Positions 1 to 5,766 of a stretch of 9,634 bases of DNA are shown here, in pieces. The stretch is taken from the NCBI GenBank assembly GCA_904502205.1, contig CAJGDR010000037.1:1-9634 (forward strand), written 5' to 3'. Under the pieces are notes generated by a model. The model did no database searches and was not told the origin of the DNA. It saw only the letters and a list, made by a program, of their open reading frames with translations. Each line of letters begins with the position of its first letter. Positions within the stretch are counted from its first letter, which is position 1. This DNA comes from an uncultured Bacilli bacterium. GTDB taxonomy: Bacteria; Bacillota_I; Bacilli_A; ML615J-28; CAG-313. Both the position numbers and the translations under genes were made by a program.

Positions 1-1387
1 AAGTGAACTTGCTCACCATGGACCAGAAAATATTTTTATTTGTGGTATTATGGTAATTGGATCATTTATTTATCTTGGTACAATTAATTGGCTTTTAACT
101 TTAATTGTTTTTGCTTGTGTACCATTCTTAATCTTAATTTCGGTAGTTTTAAGAAAAAGAATGCGTGAAGCATTTACAGAAAGTAGAAAAAGTGTTGCAG
201 AAATCAACGCAAGACTTGAAAGTAGTATAACTGGTATTAGAGTAACAAAAGCATTTACTAATGATACAAAAGAACAAGAGAAATTTGAAATTGGTAATAA
301 GATGTTTGTTGAAGCAAGACGTAAAGCTTATAAGTCAATGGGACAATTTCATTCTTCAACATCATTTGTAACTGATGTTTTCAATGTCTTAATTTTAGTA
401 GCAGGTGGATTCTTCCTTGCTTACACTAATTTAGAACCCGGTGATTATACTGCCTTTATTGTAAGTATTAGTTTATTTATTTCTCCAGTTCAAACACTTA
501 TTGGATTTATGGAACAATTACAAGATGGTACAACTGGTTTTAGACGTTTCTTAGAAATCATGGATGAAGAAGAAGAAAAAGACGCTTTGGGTGCTGTTGA
601 TTTAGTTGTTACTAATGGATCTATTGAATTTAAAGATGTTTCATTTAAATATAATGATTCTAAAGAAGTTTTAAATAATATTAACTTAAAAGTTGAAGCA
701 GGAAAGAAACTAGCCCTTGTTGGACCAAGTGGTGGTGGTAAGACAACAATTTGTCATTTAATTCCAAGATTTTATCGTATAGAACAAGGTGATATTTTAA
801 TTGATGGTCAAAGTATTAATGATGTTACAATGGAATCTTTAAGAAGTCATATTGGTATTGTTCAACAAGATGTATTCTTATTTAATGGTACAATTTATGA
901 AAATATCTTATACGGAAGATTAGATGCTACAGTTGAAGAAGTATACGATGCTGCACGCCGCGCAAATATTCATGAATATGTTATGAGTTTACCTGATGGA
1001 TATAATACACAAATTGGTGAACGTGGGGTAAAATTATCAGGTGGACAAAAACAAAGATTATCAATTGCAAGAGTATTCCTTAAAAATCCGGCTATCCTTA
1101 TTTTAGACGAAGCGACAAGTGCTCTTGATAATACAACAGAAATTTTAATTCAATCAGCTTTAGATGAACTTTGTAAAGGTCGTACAACTTTAGTTGTTGC
1201 ACACAGATTATCAACTGTTAAAAATGCTGATTCAATTGTTGTAATAGCAAACGGTAATATTAAAGAATATGGTACACATGATGAACTAGTTGAAGCTGGT
1301 GGAATCTACTCTAAACTTTATAGTTTACAATTTAGAACTGGTGATACAACTTATCTAAATCAAGAATTAAAAGATGGTGATTATTAA
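1..1387 (+). CDS. ABC exporter half-transporter (MdlB/MsbA-like), 5' truncated by window
   Basis: Fused membrane plus ATPase subunit of a type IV (B-family) ABC exporter, probably acting as a homo- or heterodimer in the cytoplasmic membrane; the substrate cannot be read from sequence. The open frame runs in phase from base 2, so the ATG at 50 is internal: the codons before it (SELAHHGPENIF...) are normal family sequence just ahead of a membrane helix, and the first ~120 residues lie outside the window. Visible parts are hydrophobic helices (about nt 35-150 and 375-520), Walker A GPSGGGKTT (722-748), Q-loop QQD, signature LSGGQ (1034-1048), Walker B ILILDEA (1094-1114) and the H-loop His (1202-1204). 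All ATPase motifs are intact, so it should be active. Its TAA shares one base with the ATG of the MarR gene, implying co-transcription and possible translational coupling. An exporter beside a MarR regulator often means efflux of a toxic compound, but that is inference. Confidence 0.95.
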   Translation, partial: SELAHHGPENIFICGIMVIGSFIYLGTINWLLTLIVFACVPFLILISVVLRKRMREAFTESRKSVAEINARLESSITGIRVTKAFTNDTKEQEKFEIGNKMFVEARRKAYKSMGQFHSSTSFVTDVFNVLILVAGGFFLAYTNLEPGDYTAFIVSISLFISPVQTLIGFMEQLQDGTTGFRRFLEIMDEEEEKDALGAVDLVVTNGSIEFKDVSFKYNDSKEVLNNINLKVEAGKKLALVGPSGGGKTTICHLIPRFYRIEQGDILIDGQSINDVTMESLRSHIGIVQQDVFLFNGTIYENILYGRLDATVEEVYDAARRANIHEYVMSLPDGYNTQIGERGVKLSGGQKQRLSIARVFLKNPAILILDEATSALDNTTEILIQSALDELCKGRTTLVVAHRLSTVKNADSIVVIANGNIKEYGTHDELVEAGGIYSKLYSLQFRTGDTTYLNQELKDGDY

Positions 1388-1821
1388 TGAATAATTTATT
1401 TCGTTTTATTTCAATTATATCAAAACATACTAATGTTTTTTTAGATAAAAAATTAGAAGAGTTTGAACTTTGTAGTTGTCATAGAGCTTTTATTAAACGT
1501 ATTGTTGAAAAACCGGGTATTACACGTGACCAAATAAAAAACATTGTTCATGTTCATCCAAGTAATACAACAAGAACAATAGATTATATGGAAAGTCTTG
1601 GATATTTAGAAAAAAGAATAAGTTCTTTAGATAAAAGAATATGTGAATTATATCCAACAGAAAAACTAAAAGTTGTTTATGATGAACTTGTAAAAGCTGA
1701 AGTTGAATGGATTGATATTCTTACAAAAGATATTACCAAAGAAGAATTAGAAATATTTAGTAAATGTTTAGAACTTTCTACTAATAATTCAATTAATTGT
1801 ATTCATAAGAAGGATAATTAA
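1387..1821 (+). CDS. MarR-family winged-helix transcriptional regulator
   Basis: A 144-residue protein, the usual size for MarR dimeric repressors. The helix-turn-helix lies at about residues 43-75 (GITRDQIKNIVHVHPSNTT), and the beta wing follows at 77-92 with the family's D-x-R motif (D82, R84). Flanking N- and C-terminal helices would form the dimer interface. The start overlaps the ABC stop by one base (TAATG) and has only a weak purine-rich stretch upstream, so translation may depend on ribosomes arriving from the ABC gene. The likely role is control of the exporter operon it sits in, relieved by the exported compound; no operator can be tested because the operon promoter is outside the window. 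Cysteines are notable (C29, C31, C86, C127, C138), and the C-x-C at 29-31 could be a thiol or metal sensor, but this is speculation. Confidence 0.88.
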   Translation: MNNLFRFISIISKHTNVFLDKKLEEFELCSCHRAFIKRIVEKPGITRDQIKNIVHVHPSNTTRTIDYMESLGYLEKRISSLDKRICELYPTEKLKVVYDELVKAEVEWIDILTKDITKEELEIFSKCLELSTNNSINCIHKKDN

Positions 1822-1822
1822 T

Positions 1823-2011
1823 ATGAAAGATCCTAATATTTTATTATCAATGATTAATTGTAAATTAAGAGATTGTTGTAAATCACTTGATGATATTTGT
1901 GATGATTTAGATCTTTCAAGTATTGAACTTTGTGAAATATTAAAATCGATTGATTATTACTATAAGCCACAGTTAAGACAATTTGTATATGAAAAAAATG
2001 GTTCCAAATAA
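1823..2011 (+). CDS. DUF4250 small protein
   Basis: A 62-residue protein with the opening KDPNILLSMINCKLRD and the segment SLDDICDDLDL, which match my recollection of DUF4250 proteins (about 60 residues, common in Clostridia and Bacilli). The second part, acidic with alternating Leu/Ile, looks like a small helix-turn-helix-like fold, but the family has no established function. It starts one base after the MarR stop and has a good ribosome binding site (AAGAAGGA, 1807-1814), so it is translated independently on the same transcript. It contains five cysteines (13, 18, 19, 26, 37), many for its size. Its last codons form the left arm of the downstream terminator hairpin. A regulatory or adaptor role with the MarR/ABC pair is only guilt by association. 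Confidence 0.8.
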   Translation: MKDPNILLSMINCKLRDCCKSLDDICDDLDLSSIELCEILKSIDYYYKPQLRQFVYEKNGSK

Positions 2012-2025
2012 ATTGGAACCATTTT
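1995..2025. terminator. Bidirectional intrinsic terminator
   Basis: A perfect 13-bp inverted repeat (core TGGTTCCAA / TTGGAACCA) with a 5-nt loop, A-rich on the left and T-rich on the right, so it can terminate on both strands. It lies between convergent genes and overlaps the stop codons of both the DUF4250 gene (+) and the XRE gene (-), so one hairpin ends two operons. Confidence 0.9.
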
Positions 2026-2389
2026 AATTTGTAATCTTAATTATATTTTCAATTATTTTAAATATTTCTTGTTTTTTAGAATTATTTAAGTCTTTATAAA
2101 TAGTTATTAATTTATTGGTAAAATCATCTTCACTATCTAATATTAAATGTTTATTTACAATATTTAATTGTTCAATATTATTTGATACAATTGTTTCTTT
2201 ACCTAATAAATAATCAAGTGGAACATTAAATACATTTGATATTTCAATCAATTGTTTGATTGAAGGTTCGCTACGACCACTTTCCCAATATGAAATAATA
2301 TATTGGTTGACATTTAGTTTAGTTGCTAGTTCGATTTGACTTAAATTTTCTCTATTTCTTAGTTTTTTCAAGATTTCATTAAATTTCAT
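2024..2389 (-). CDS. XRE/Cro-CI-type helix-turn-helix repressor
   Basis: A 121-residue DNA-binding protein. Residues 3-63 form an HTH_3 domain: LRNRENLSQIELATKLNV, then the recognition segment NQYIISYWESGRSEPS, and the typical closing VPLDYLLGK. The 58-residue tail (helical, charged, ending KKQEIFKIIENIIK) is probably a dimerisation region; there is no S24/LexA-type protease domain, so RecA-dependent self-cleavage is not expected. The start chosen is the ATG at 2389, preceded by GGTGA (2394-2398). An upstream in-frame ATG at 2455 would add 22 unlike residues read straight through the promoter and operator, so it is rejected. It is divergent from the AlbA_2-type gene and almost certainly represses it and itself through the three dyads between them. 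The predicted RNA leader is only about 9 nt, reminiscent of maintenance promoters of phage repressors. Confidence 0.9.
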   Translation of the reverse strand: MKFNEILKKLRNRENLSQIELATKLNVNQYIISYWESGRSEPSIKQLIEISNVFNVPLDYLLGKETIVSNNIEQLNIVNKHLILDSEDDFTNKLITIYKDLNNSKKQEIFKIIENIIKITN

Positions 2390-2404
2390 ACAATCACCAC
2401 TTAT

Positions 2405-2433
2405 ATTATAACATATTTTTTGAAAAATGTAAA
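2405..2433 (-). promoter_or_regulatory. Promoter of the XRE repressor gene
   Basis: Reading the - strand, TTTACA (2433-2428) and a perfect TATAAT (2410-2405) are separated by 17 bp. Transcription should begin near 2398, leaving about 9 nt before the ATG at 2389, with the ribosome binding site at the very 5' end. Operator copy O1 covers the -35 box, which predicts autorepression. Confidence 0.8.
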
Positions 2434-2441
2434 ATATACAT
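2427..2441. promoter_or_regulatory. Operator O1 (ATGTA-AAATA-TACAT)
   Basis: A 15-bp perfect dyad with 5-bp arms that covers the -35 element of the repressor's own promoter. The same arms recur at O3 and, with changes, at O2. It is the predicted site for autorepression by the XRE protein. Binding is inferred, not shown. Confidence 0.72.
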
Positions 2442-2448
2442 AAAACTA

Positions 2449-2477
2449 TTGACAATTGAAAATATACATAGTATAAT
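2449..2477 (+). promoter_or_regulatory. Consensus sigma-70/SigA promoter of the AlbA_2-type gene
   Basis: A perfect TTGACA (2449-2454), 17-bp spacer and perfect TATAAT (2472-2477). Predicted start of RNA is near 2484, with AAAGGTGA (2503-2510) as the ribosome binding site 7 nt before the ATG. A promoter this strong would need a repressor: operator copy O2 fills the spacer and O3 covers the start point. Confidence 0.88.
2455..2469. promoter_or_regulatory. Operator O2 (ATTGA-AAATA-TACAT, imperfect)
   Basis: Matches O1 at 13 of 15 positions. The right arm is intact and the left arm has two changes where it abuts the -35 box TTGACA. It lies entirely within the spacer of the forward promoter, so a bound repressor would exclude RNA polymerase. 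Its centre is 28 bp from O1 and 27 bp from O3. Confidence 0.65.
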
Positions 2478-2481
2478 AAAA

Positions 2482-2496
2482 ATGTAAAAAATACAT
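2482..2496. promoter_or_regulatory. Operator O3 (ATGTA-AAAAA-TACAT)
   Basis: A second perfect copy of the 5-bp-arm dyad, placed over the predicted start point (near 2484) of the forward promoter and upstream of the ribosome binding site. Even spacing with O1 and O2 (27-28 bp, a little under three helical turns) suggests cooperative binding from one DNA face. Confidence 0.7.
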
Positions 2497-2517
2497 ATAA
2501 GAAAAGGTGAAGTTCTA

Positions 2518-3759
2518 ATGAAATATGTTGAATCAGAAACAGTAGAATTAAAAAGTGTAATTAATGATGACATAAAAATTGAAATTATTTCATTTTTGAA
2601 TAGTTATTTAGGTGGAACAATTTATATAGGAGTTGATGACTTAGGCAATATTATTGATATCGACCAAAAACAAAAAGATATAAATGAATCTAAAATTATT
2701 AATTGGATTAGAGATGAAGCAATTCTTCCAAACTGTAGTGATTTTGTAAAATTAACTTATAATGAAGATGGTGTACTTGCTGTAAACATAACCCCTGGAG
2801 ATCAAAAACCATATTATTTAAAAGAAAAAGGATTACAACCTAAAGGTGTTTACATTAGATATGGAAGAAATAAAAGTATGGCATGTGCGTTTGAACTTGC
2901 GAGAATGTGGATGGAAAGTAATGAAATATTGTATGAAGATCAAATAAGTAGAAATCAAGATTTATCTTTTAATATTCTTAAACTTAAATTTGAAGAGAAG
3001 AAATTAGATTTTAAGATGTTTAAAATGGTTACATCAGGATTTATTAAAGATGGAAAATATACAAATTTAGCTTATATTTTTAGTGATCAATATGATATTG
3101 ATATTAAATTTGCAATATACATAGGAAATGATCGAGCTGTTTTTAAATCAAAAAAACAATTTAATGGTTCAATTTTAAATCAATTGGATAAAGCACTGGA
3201 TTATTTTGAAACTTGTAATGAAACTAGAATTGTTATCGATGGATCAGCAATGAGAAAAGAGTATCCATCTTATAATGATAAAGCAGCAAGAGAAGCGGTT
3301 CTTAACACATTTTGTCATCGAGATTATATGCGTGATTCAAATATCAAAGTAGAGTTTTTTGATGACCGTTGTGAGATTATCTCTCCCGGTGGTTTTCATA
3401 AAGGGTTGACACTTGAAAAAGCTCTTGAAGGTAGTCAAAGTTTTAGAAATAAAAACTTAGTTCAATTGCTTTATCAACTTGGATATATTGAAAATTATGC
3501 ATCAGGATTAAATCGTATATTTTCTGAATATAAAAATTGTAGTTTAAAACCAGTTATTAAAACTGATTTAATATATTTTAAAGTTATATTACCAAATGAA
3601 AATTATACCAGAATCTTTCCAAATGATATTAAAGAAGTGTGCGAAAAAAATAATTTAAAAGAGTTTGAAAAAAAACTTATTAAATTCTTTTGTGATAAAC
3701 CAACTCCTACAATTAATGAAACATTTGAAATATTATATAATATTGATAAAAAGGAATAA
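2518..3759 (+). CDS. AlbA_2 (Schlafen-type) plus HATPase_c_4 domain protein
   Basis: A 413-residue protein of the family often annotated as putative DNA-binding or RecG-like transcriptional regulator. Residues about 6-120 form an AlbA_2/Schlafen-type domain: ESETVELK, then GGTIYIGVDDLGNIIDI, ending YIRYGRNKS. Residues about 250-340 match HATPase_c_4: REAVLNTFCHRDY, a strand with FFDDRCEIISPGG, GLTLEKALEGSQSFRN, then LGYIENYASGLNRI. It probably binds nucleic acid and perhaps ATP; no member role is firmly established to my knowledge. The tail after about residue 365 looks like the start of a winged helix that ends early (INETFEILYNIDKKE), roughly half the expected domain, just before a terminator, so a C-terminal truncation is possible. 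It is transcribed away from the XRE gene under a strong but operator-covered promoter, so it is expected to be normally silent. The pair is bounded by terminators like a small accessory cassette. Confidence 0.88.
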   Translation: MKYVESETVELKSVINDDIKIEIISFLNSYLGGTIYIGVDDLGNIIDIDQKQKDINESKIINWIRDEAILPNCSDFVKLTYNEDGVLAVNITPGDQKPYYLKEKGLQPKGVYIRYGRNKSMACAFELARMWMESNEILYEDQISRNQDLSFNILKLKFEEKKLDFKMFKMVTSGFIKDGKYTNLAYIFSDQYDIDIKFAIYIGNDRAVFKSKKQFNGSILNQLDKALDYFETCNETRIVIDGSAMRKEYPSYNDKAAREAVLNTFCHRDYMRDSNIKVEFFDDRCEIISPGGFHKGLTLEKALEGSQSFRNKNLVQLLYQLGYIENYASGLNRIFSEYKNCSLKPVIKTDLIYFKVILPNENYTRIFPNDIKEVCEKNNLKEFEKKLIKFFCDKPTPTINETFEILYNIDKKE

Positions 3760-3763
3760 TTTG

Positions 3764-3803
3764 AAAAAGACTTTTCTATGAAAATATAGAAAAGTCTTTT
3801 TTT
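3764..3803 (+). terminator. Intrinsic terminator after the AlbA_2-type gene
   Basis: A perfect 16-bp inverted repeat (core AGACTTTTCTAT / ATAGAAAAGTCT) with a 6-nt loop, whose 3' arm runs into seven consecutive T (3797-3803). It begins 4 nt after the stop codon and isolates the XRE/AlbA_2 pair from the next gene. Confidence 0.92.
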
Positions 3804-3806
3804 CTT

Positions 3807-3835
3807 TTGATTAAAAGTAAATAATATGTTATAAT
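3807..3835 (+). promoter_or_regulatory. Promoter of the PPTase-DUF2130 unit
   Basis: TTGATT (3807-3812, 4 of 6 to consensus), a 17-bp spacer and a perfect TATAAT (3830-3835). Transcription would start near 3842, leaving a leader of only about 12 nt, with the AAAGG ribosome binding site (3841-3845) at or next to the RNA 5' end. Confidence 0.72.
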
Positions 3836-3853
3836 ATAAAAAAGGTATTAATT

Positions 3854-4357
3854 ATGAAAACATATTTGAAATATATAAAAATTAGTGATTTTGACAATAT
3901 CGAACTAAACTATTTGAATTTACCAGATAATGTTCGTTCTCATGTAAGAAGTAAGAAGAATGAATTACATTTTAAACAAAGTGTTATTGCTTGGAGTTTT
4001 TTATTTTTACTTGGTAAGAAATTATATAATCTAGATAATTTTGAAATTATATTTAGTGAAAATGGTAAACCAAGTGTTGTTGGAAATGATTTTTATTTTA
4101 GTATTAGTCATTCTAGTGATTATGTTGCTGTAACATTATCAAAGTGTAGTGTAGCAGTTGATATTCAAGAAATCAAAAGAAAAAAAGATTATGATTATTT
4201 GTGTAAATTAGAAGTTTCAGCAAAACTTCAAGATAAAAGTATCTTTAAATGTAGGGAAGAAGATATTAAAGGAATAAATTATTATAATTTTAATAATATT
4301 AAAAAATATGTTTTACTTGTTGGAAGTTATGAAAAGTTAGAAATAGAAGTTCTATAG
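3854..4357 (+). CDS. Short Sfp-type 4'-phosphopantetheinyl transferase homologue
   Basis: The family moves the phosphopantetheine arm of CoA to a Ser of carrier proteins, in the cytosol. Recognisable parts are an N-terminal Arg-rich helix (SHVRSKKNELHFKQSV), GKP (71-73), FSISHS (82-87), then VAVDIQEI, the metal motif with D103 but Gln105 where Sfp has the Glu of D-x-E. LEVSAK (E120, K124) resembles the KE-x-x-K motif. The protein is 167 residues against about 220 for Sfp-type enzymes, and D103 to E120 is only 17 residues, against 44 in Sfp, so a helical segment is missing. The Trp and first Lys of the W-x-x-KE motif are also absent. It may be a reduced enzyme or a degraded, inactive copy; the reading frame is clean. 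No carrier protein or synthase is nearby. The TAG stop is part of the DUF2130 ribosome binding site, so the two genes are coupled. Confidence 0.75.
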   Translation: MKTYLKYIKISDFDNIELNYLNLPDNVRSHVRSKKNELHFKQSVIAWSFLFLLGKKLYNLDNFEIIFSENGKPSVVGNDFYFSISHSSDYVAVTLSKCSVAVDIQEIKRKKDYDYLCKLEVSAKLQDKSIFKCREEDIKGINYYNFNNIKKYVLLVGSYEKLEIEVL

Positions 4358-4366
4358 GAGTGTTTT

Positions 4367-5602
4367 ATGGCAAAAATTAAAAATATAACAATTATTGATA
4401 ATAAATTATTACAACTTAATGTTGATGCTAATGCAGGAGATATTATTGATCTTGAAGAAATTAATCAAGTTGACTTAACTTTAATAAGCGATAAGATTAA
4501 AAAAGCATATGAAGAAGAGTTTAATAAGAAACTTAAAGATGAACAAAGTAAGTTCGAACAAGAAAAAAAGAACATTGAATTAACAAAAGAATTAGAGTTT
4601 TCAGAAAAATTACAAGCTAAAGATGCTGAAAATCTGAAACTAAAAGGTGTAATCGAATCATTAAAACAACAAATGGATGATGAAATTAAGATTAAAACAT
4701 TAGAATATAAAGATAAATATCAAGAAGAGTTACATAAACTTGAAATAAAACTTCAAGAATCTAATAATAATTTATTACTTGCTAAAGCCGAAAGTGATGC
4801 AGCGATTGAAAAAAGAGAAGCTGAAATCCGTAAACTTGTTCATGAAAAAAGTGCTTTAAGTGTTAAAAAGATTGGTGAAAGACTTGAACTTTGGTGTAAC
4901 GAAGAGTATGCAGCTTATGCACAAAGTGGTTTTGTTAACTGTACTTGGGAAAAAGATAATGATTCAAAAAAAGAAGATGGTGACGTAAAAGGATCAAAAG
5001 CTGACTTTATTTTTAAAGTTTATGCAGATAGTGAATTTAATGATAATAATTTATTAGCTTCAGTTATTTTAGAAATGAAAAGTGAAGCACCTGATTCTGT
5101 AAACAAGAAAAAGAATGCTGATCATATTGATAAACTTGAAAAAGATCGTAAGAAAAAAGGTTGTGAATATGCTCTTTTAGTTAGTGAACTAGAATGGGAT
5201 AACGATAATGATGTGCCTATTAAGAAAGTTTCTAAGTACGATAAAATGTACATTGTACGTCCGAATTACTTTATTCCAATGCTTAATATTATTGAAGGAC
5301 TTGGTAAAAAGTATCAAAGCTTAATTTTAAAACGCAATGAAGAAGTAATTCAATTTAAGGAAAGTCAAAATATTATAGATGAATTTGAGAAATTTAAAGA
5401 AGATTTAATCGTTAAATTTGTTGAAAAAATGCATATTGATGTGGAAAAAATCGTTAAACAAGCAGAAGCAATTTCAGCAAGTTCTGATAAGATTTTAGAT
5501 ACTTGTGAGGATATGAAAAACAAACTTGTTAAAAATTGTTTAAATAAAATAGAAAAATTTGATATTACTAAATTGGTTAAAAAGATAGAAAAAATAAATT
5601 AA
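4367..5602 (+). CDS. DUF2130 protein with long N-terminal coiled coil
   Basis: A 411-residue protein. Residues about 40-165 are a charged, Lys/Glu-rich heptad-like coiled coil. Residues about 165-320 match DUF2130 as I remember it: KIGERLELWCNEEY, TWEKDND, GSKADFIF, ILEMKSEAPDS, NKKKNADHIDKLEKDRKKKGCEYALLVSELE, and a closing KMYIVRPNYFIPML. A second helical stretch covers 325-411. The family has no settled function. D213 in KADF followed by E236-x-K238 in ILEMK resembles a PD-(D/E)XK nuclease core, which is inference only. No signal peptide or membrane segment is visible, so it should be cytosolic. A strong TAGGAG (4355-4360) made partly of the upstream stop codon sits 6 nt before the ATG. 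Co-transcription with the PPTase homologue is likely; a functional link between the two is not evident. Confidence 0.88.
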   Translation: MAKIKNITIIDNKLLQLNVDANAGDIIDLEEINQVDLTLISDKIKKAYEEEFNKKLKDEQSKFEQEKKNIELTKELEFSEKLQAKDAENLKLKGVIESLKQQMDDEIKIKTLEYKDKYQEELHKLEIKLQESNNNLLLAKAESDAAIEKREAEIRKLVHEKSALSVKKIGERLELWCNEEYAAYAQSGFVNCTWEKDNDSKKEDGDVKGSKADFIFKVYADSEFNDNNLLASVILEMKSEAPDSVNKKKNADHIDKLEKDRKKKGCEYALLVSELEWDNDNDVPIKKVSKYDKMYIVRPNYFIPMLNIIEGLGKKYQSLILKRNEEVIQFKESQNIIDEFEKFKEDLIVKFVEKMHIDVEKIVKQAEAISASSDKILDTCEDMKNKLVKNCLNKIEKFDITKLVKKIEKIN

Positions 5603-5606
5603 GATA

Positions 5607-5641
5607 AAAATTGTGACTAACAGTAAGTTAGTCACAATTTT
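5607..5641 (+). terminator. Hairpin terminator after the DUF2130 gene
   Basis: A perfect 14-bp stem (core TTGTGACTAAC / GTTAGTCACAA), 15 bp with the flanking A-T pair, and a 5-nt loop. The T run after the stem is short because most T residues are inside the 3' arm, so termination may be incomplete. The A-rich left flank would also allow some function on the other strand. Confidence 0.82.
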
Positions 5642-5654
5642 ACTTTATAAATTT

Positions 5655-5668
5655 GTTAAATATTTAAC
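5655..5668. promoter_or_regulatory. 14-bp perfect palindrome next to the -35 box
   Basis: GTTAAATATTTAAC is a gapless perfect palindrome ending one base before the proposed -35 hexamer (5669-5674). Position and symmetry fit an activator or repressor site for the DUF1538/PII/polyamine operon. The protein is unknown, and an AT-only core makes chance a real possibility. Confidence 0.45.
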
Positions 5669-5697
5669 TTGTAAAAAAACACGTTTTATGGTAAAAT
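5669..5697 (+). promoter_or_regulatory. Extended -10 promoter of the DUF1538-PII-speB-speD operon
   Basis: TTGTAA (5669-5674), 17-bp spacer and TAAAAT (5692-5697), with TG one base ahead of the -10 (5689-5690), which makes an extended -10. Predicted RNA start is near 5704, giving a leader of about 63 nt to the ATG at 5767. Confidence 0.62.
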
Positions 5698-5712
5698 AAT
5701 GAAAGAAATAAC

Positions 5713-5733
5713 GGTAGATTTTTCTACCTTTTT
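5713..5733 (+). promoter_or_regulatory. Leader hairpin with U tract (possible attenuator)
   Basis: GGTAGA (5713-5718), a TTTT loop and TCTACC (5723-5728), followed directly by five T (5729-5733). It lies about 10 nt after the predicted RNA start and before the ribosome binding site. The 6-bp stem is short for an efficient terminator, so it may be a weak early terminator/attenuator or only a 5' stabilising stem. Confidence 0.45.
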
Positions 5734-5750
5734 ATAATGGAATTTGAGGG

Positions 5751-5757
5751 AAGGGAG
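5751..5757 (+). promoter_or_regulatory. Ribosome binding site fixing the DUF1538 start
   Basis: AAGGGAG lies 9 nt before the ATG at 5767. The longer reading frame from the ATG at 5737 has only T-rich sequence upstream and would start inside the leader, so 5767 is preferred. Confidence 0.8.
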
Positions 5758-5766
5758 AATATAGTA

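Noticed and set aside
50..52. ATG as start of the ABC transporter
   Set aside because: The frame is open from base 2 and the preceding codons are normal ABC exporter sequence; the true start is upstream of the window.
2390..2455. 22-residue N-terminal extension of the XRE protein
   Set aside because: It would be read through the proposed promoter and operator, is unlike the family, and a GGTGA site precedes the ATG at 2389.
1995..3803. Prophage or integrative element boundaries around the XRE/AlbA_2 pair
   Set aside because: No integrase, tRNA or direct repeats suggesting attachment sites were seen; the flanking hairpins differ in sequence and work as terminators.
4158..4240. Frameshift explaining the short PPTase homologue
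   Set aside because: The frame stays open across the region and motif remnants continue in the same frame after the gap, so an in-frame deletion fits better. I could not align to relatives to settle it.
5733..5738. TATAAT as an alternative promoter for DUF1538
   Set aside because: No -35-like hexamer at 16-18 bp upstream; TTGTAA/TGnTAAAAT further upstream is better supported.
5737..5766. Ten-codon longer DUF1538 start
   Set aside because: No ribosome binding site precedes 5737, whereas AAGGGAG sits 9 nt before 5767.
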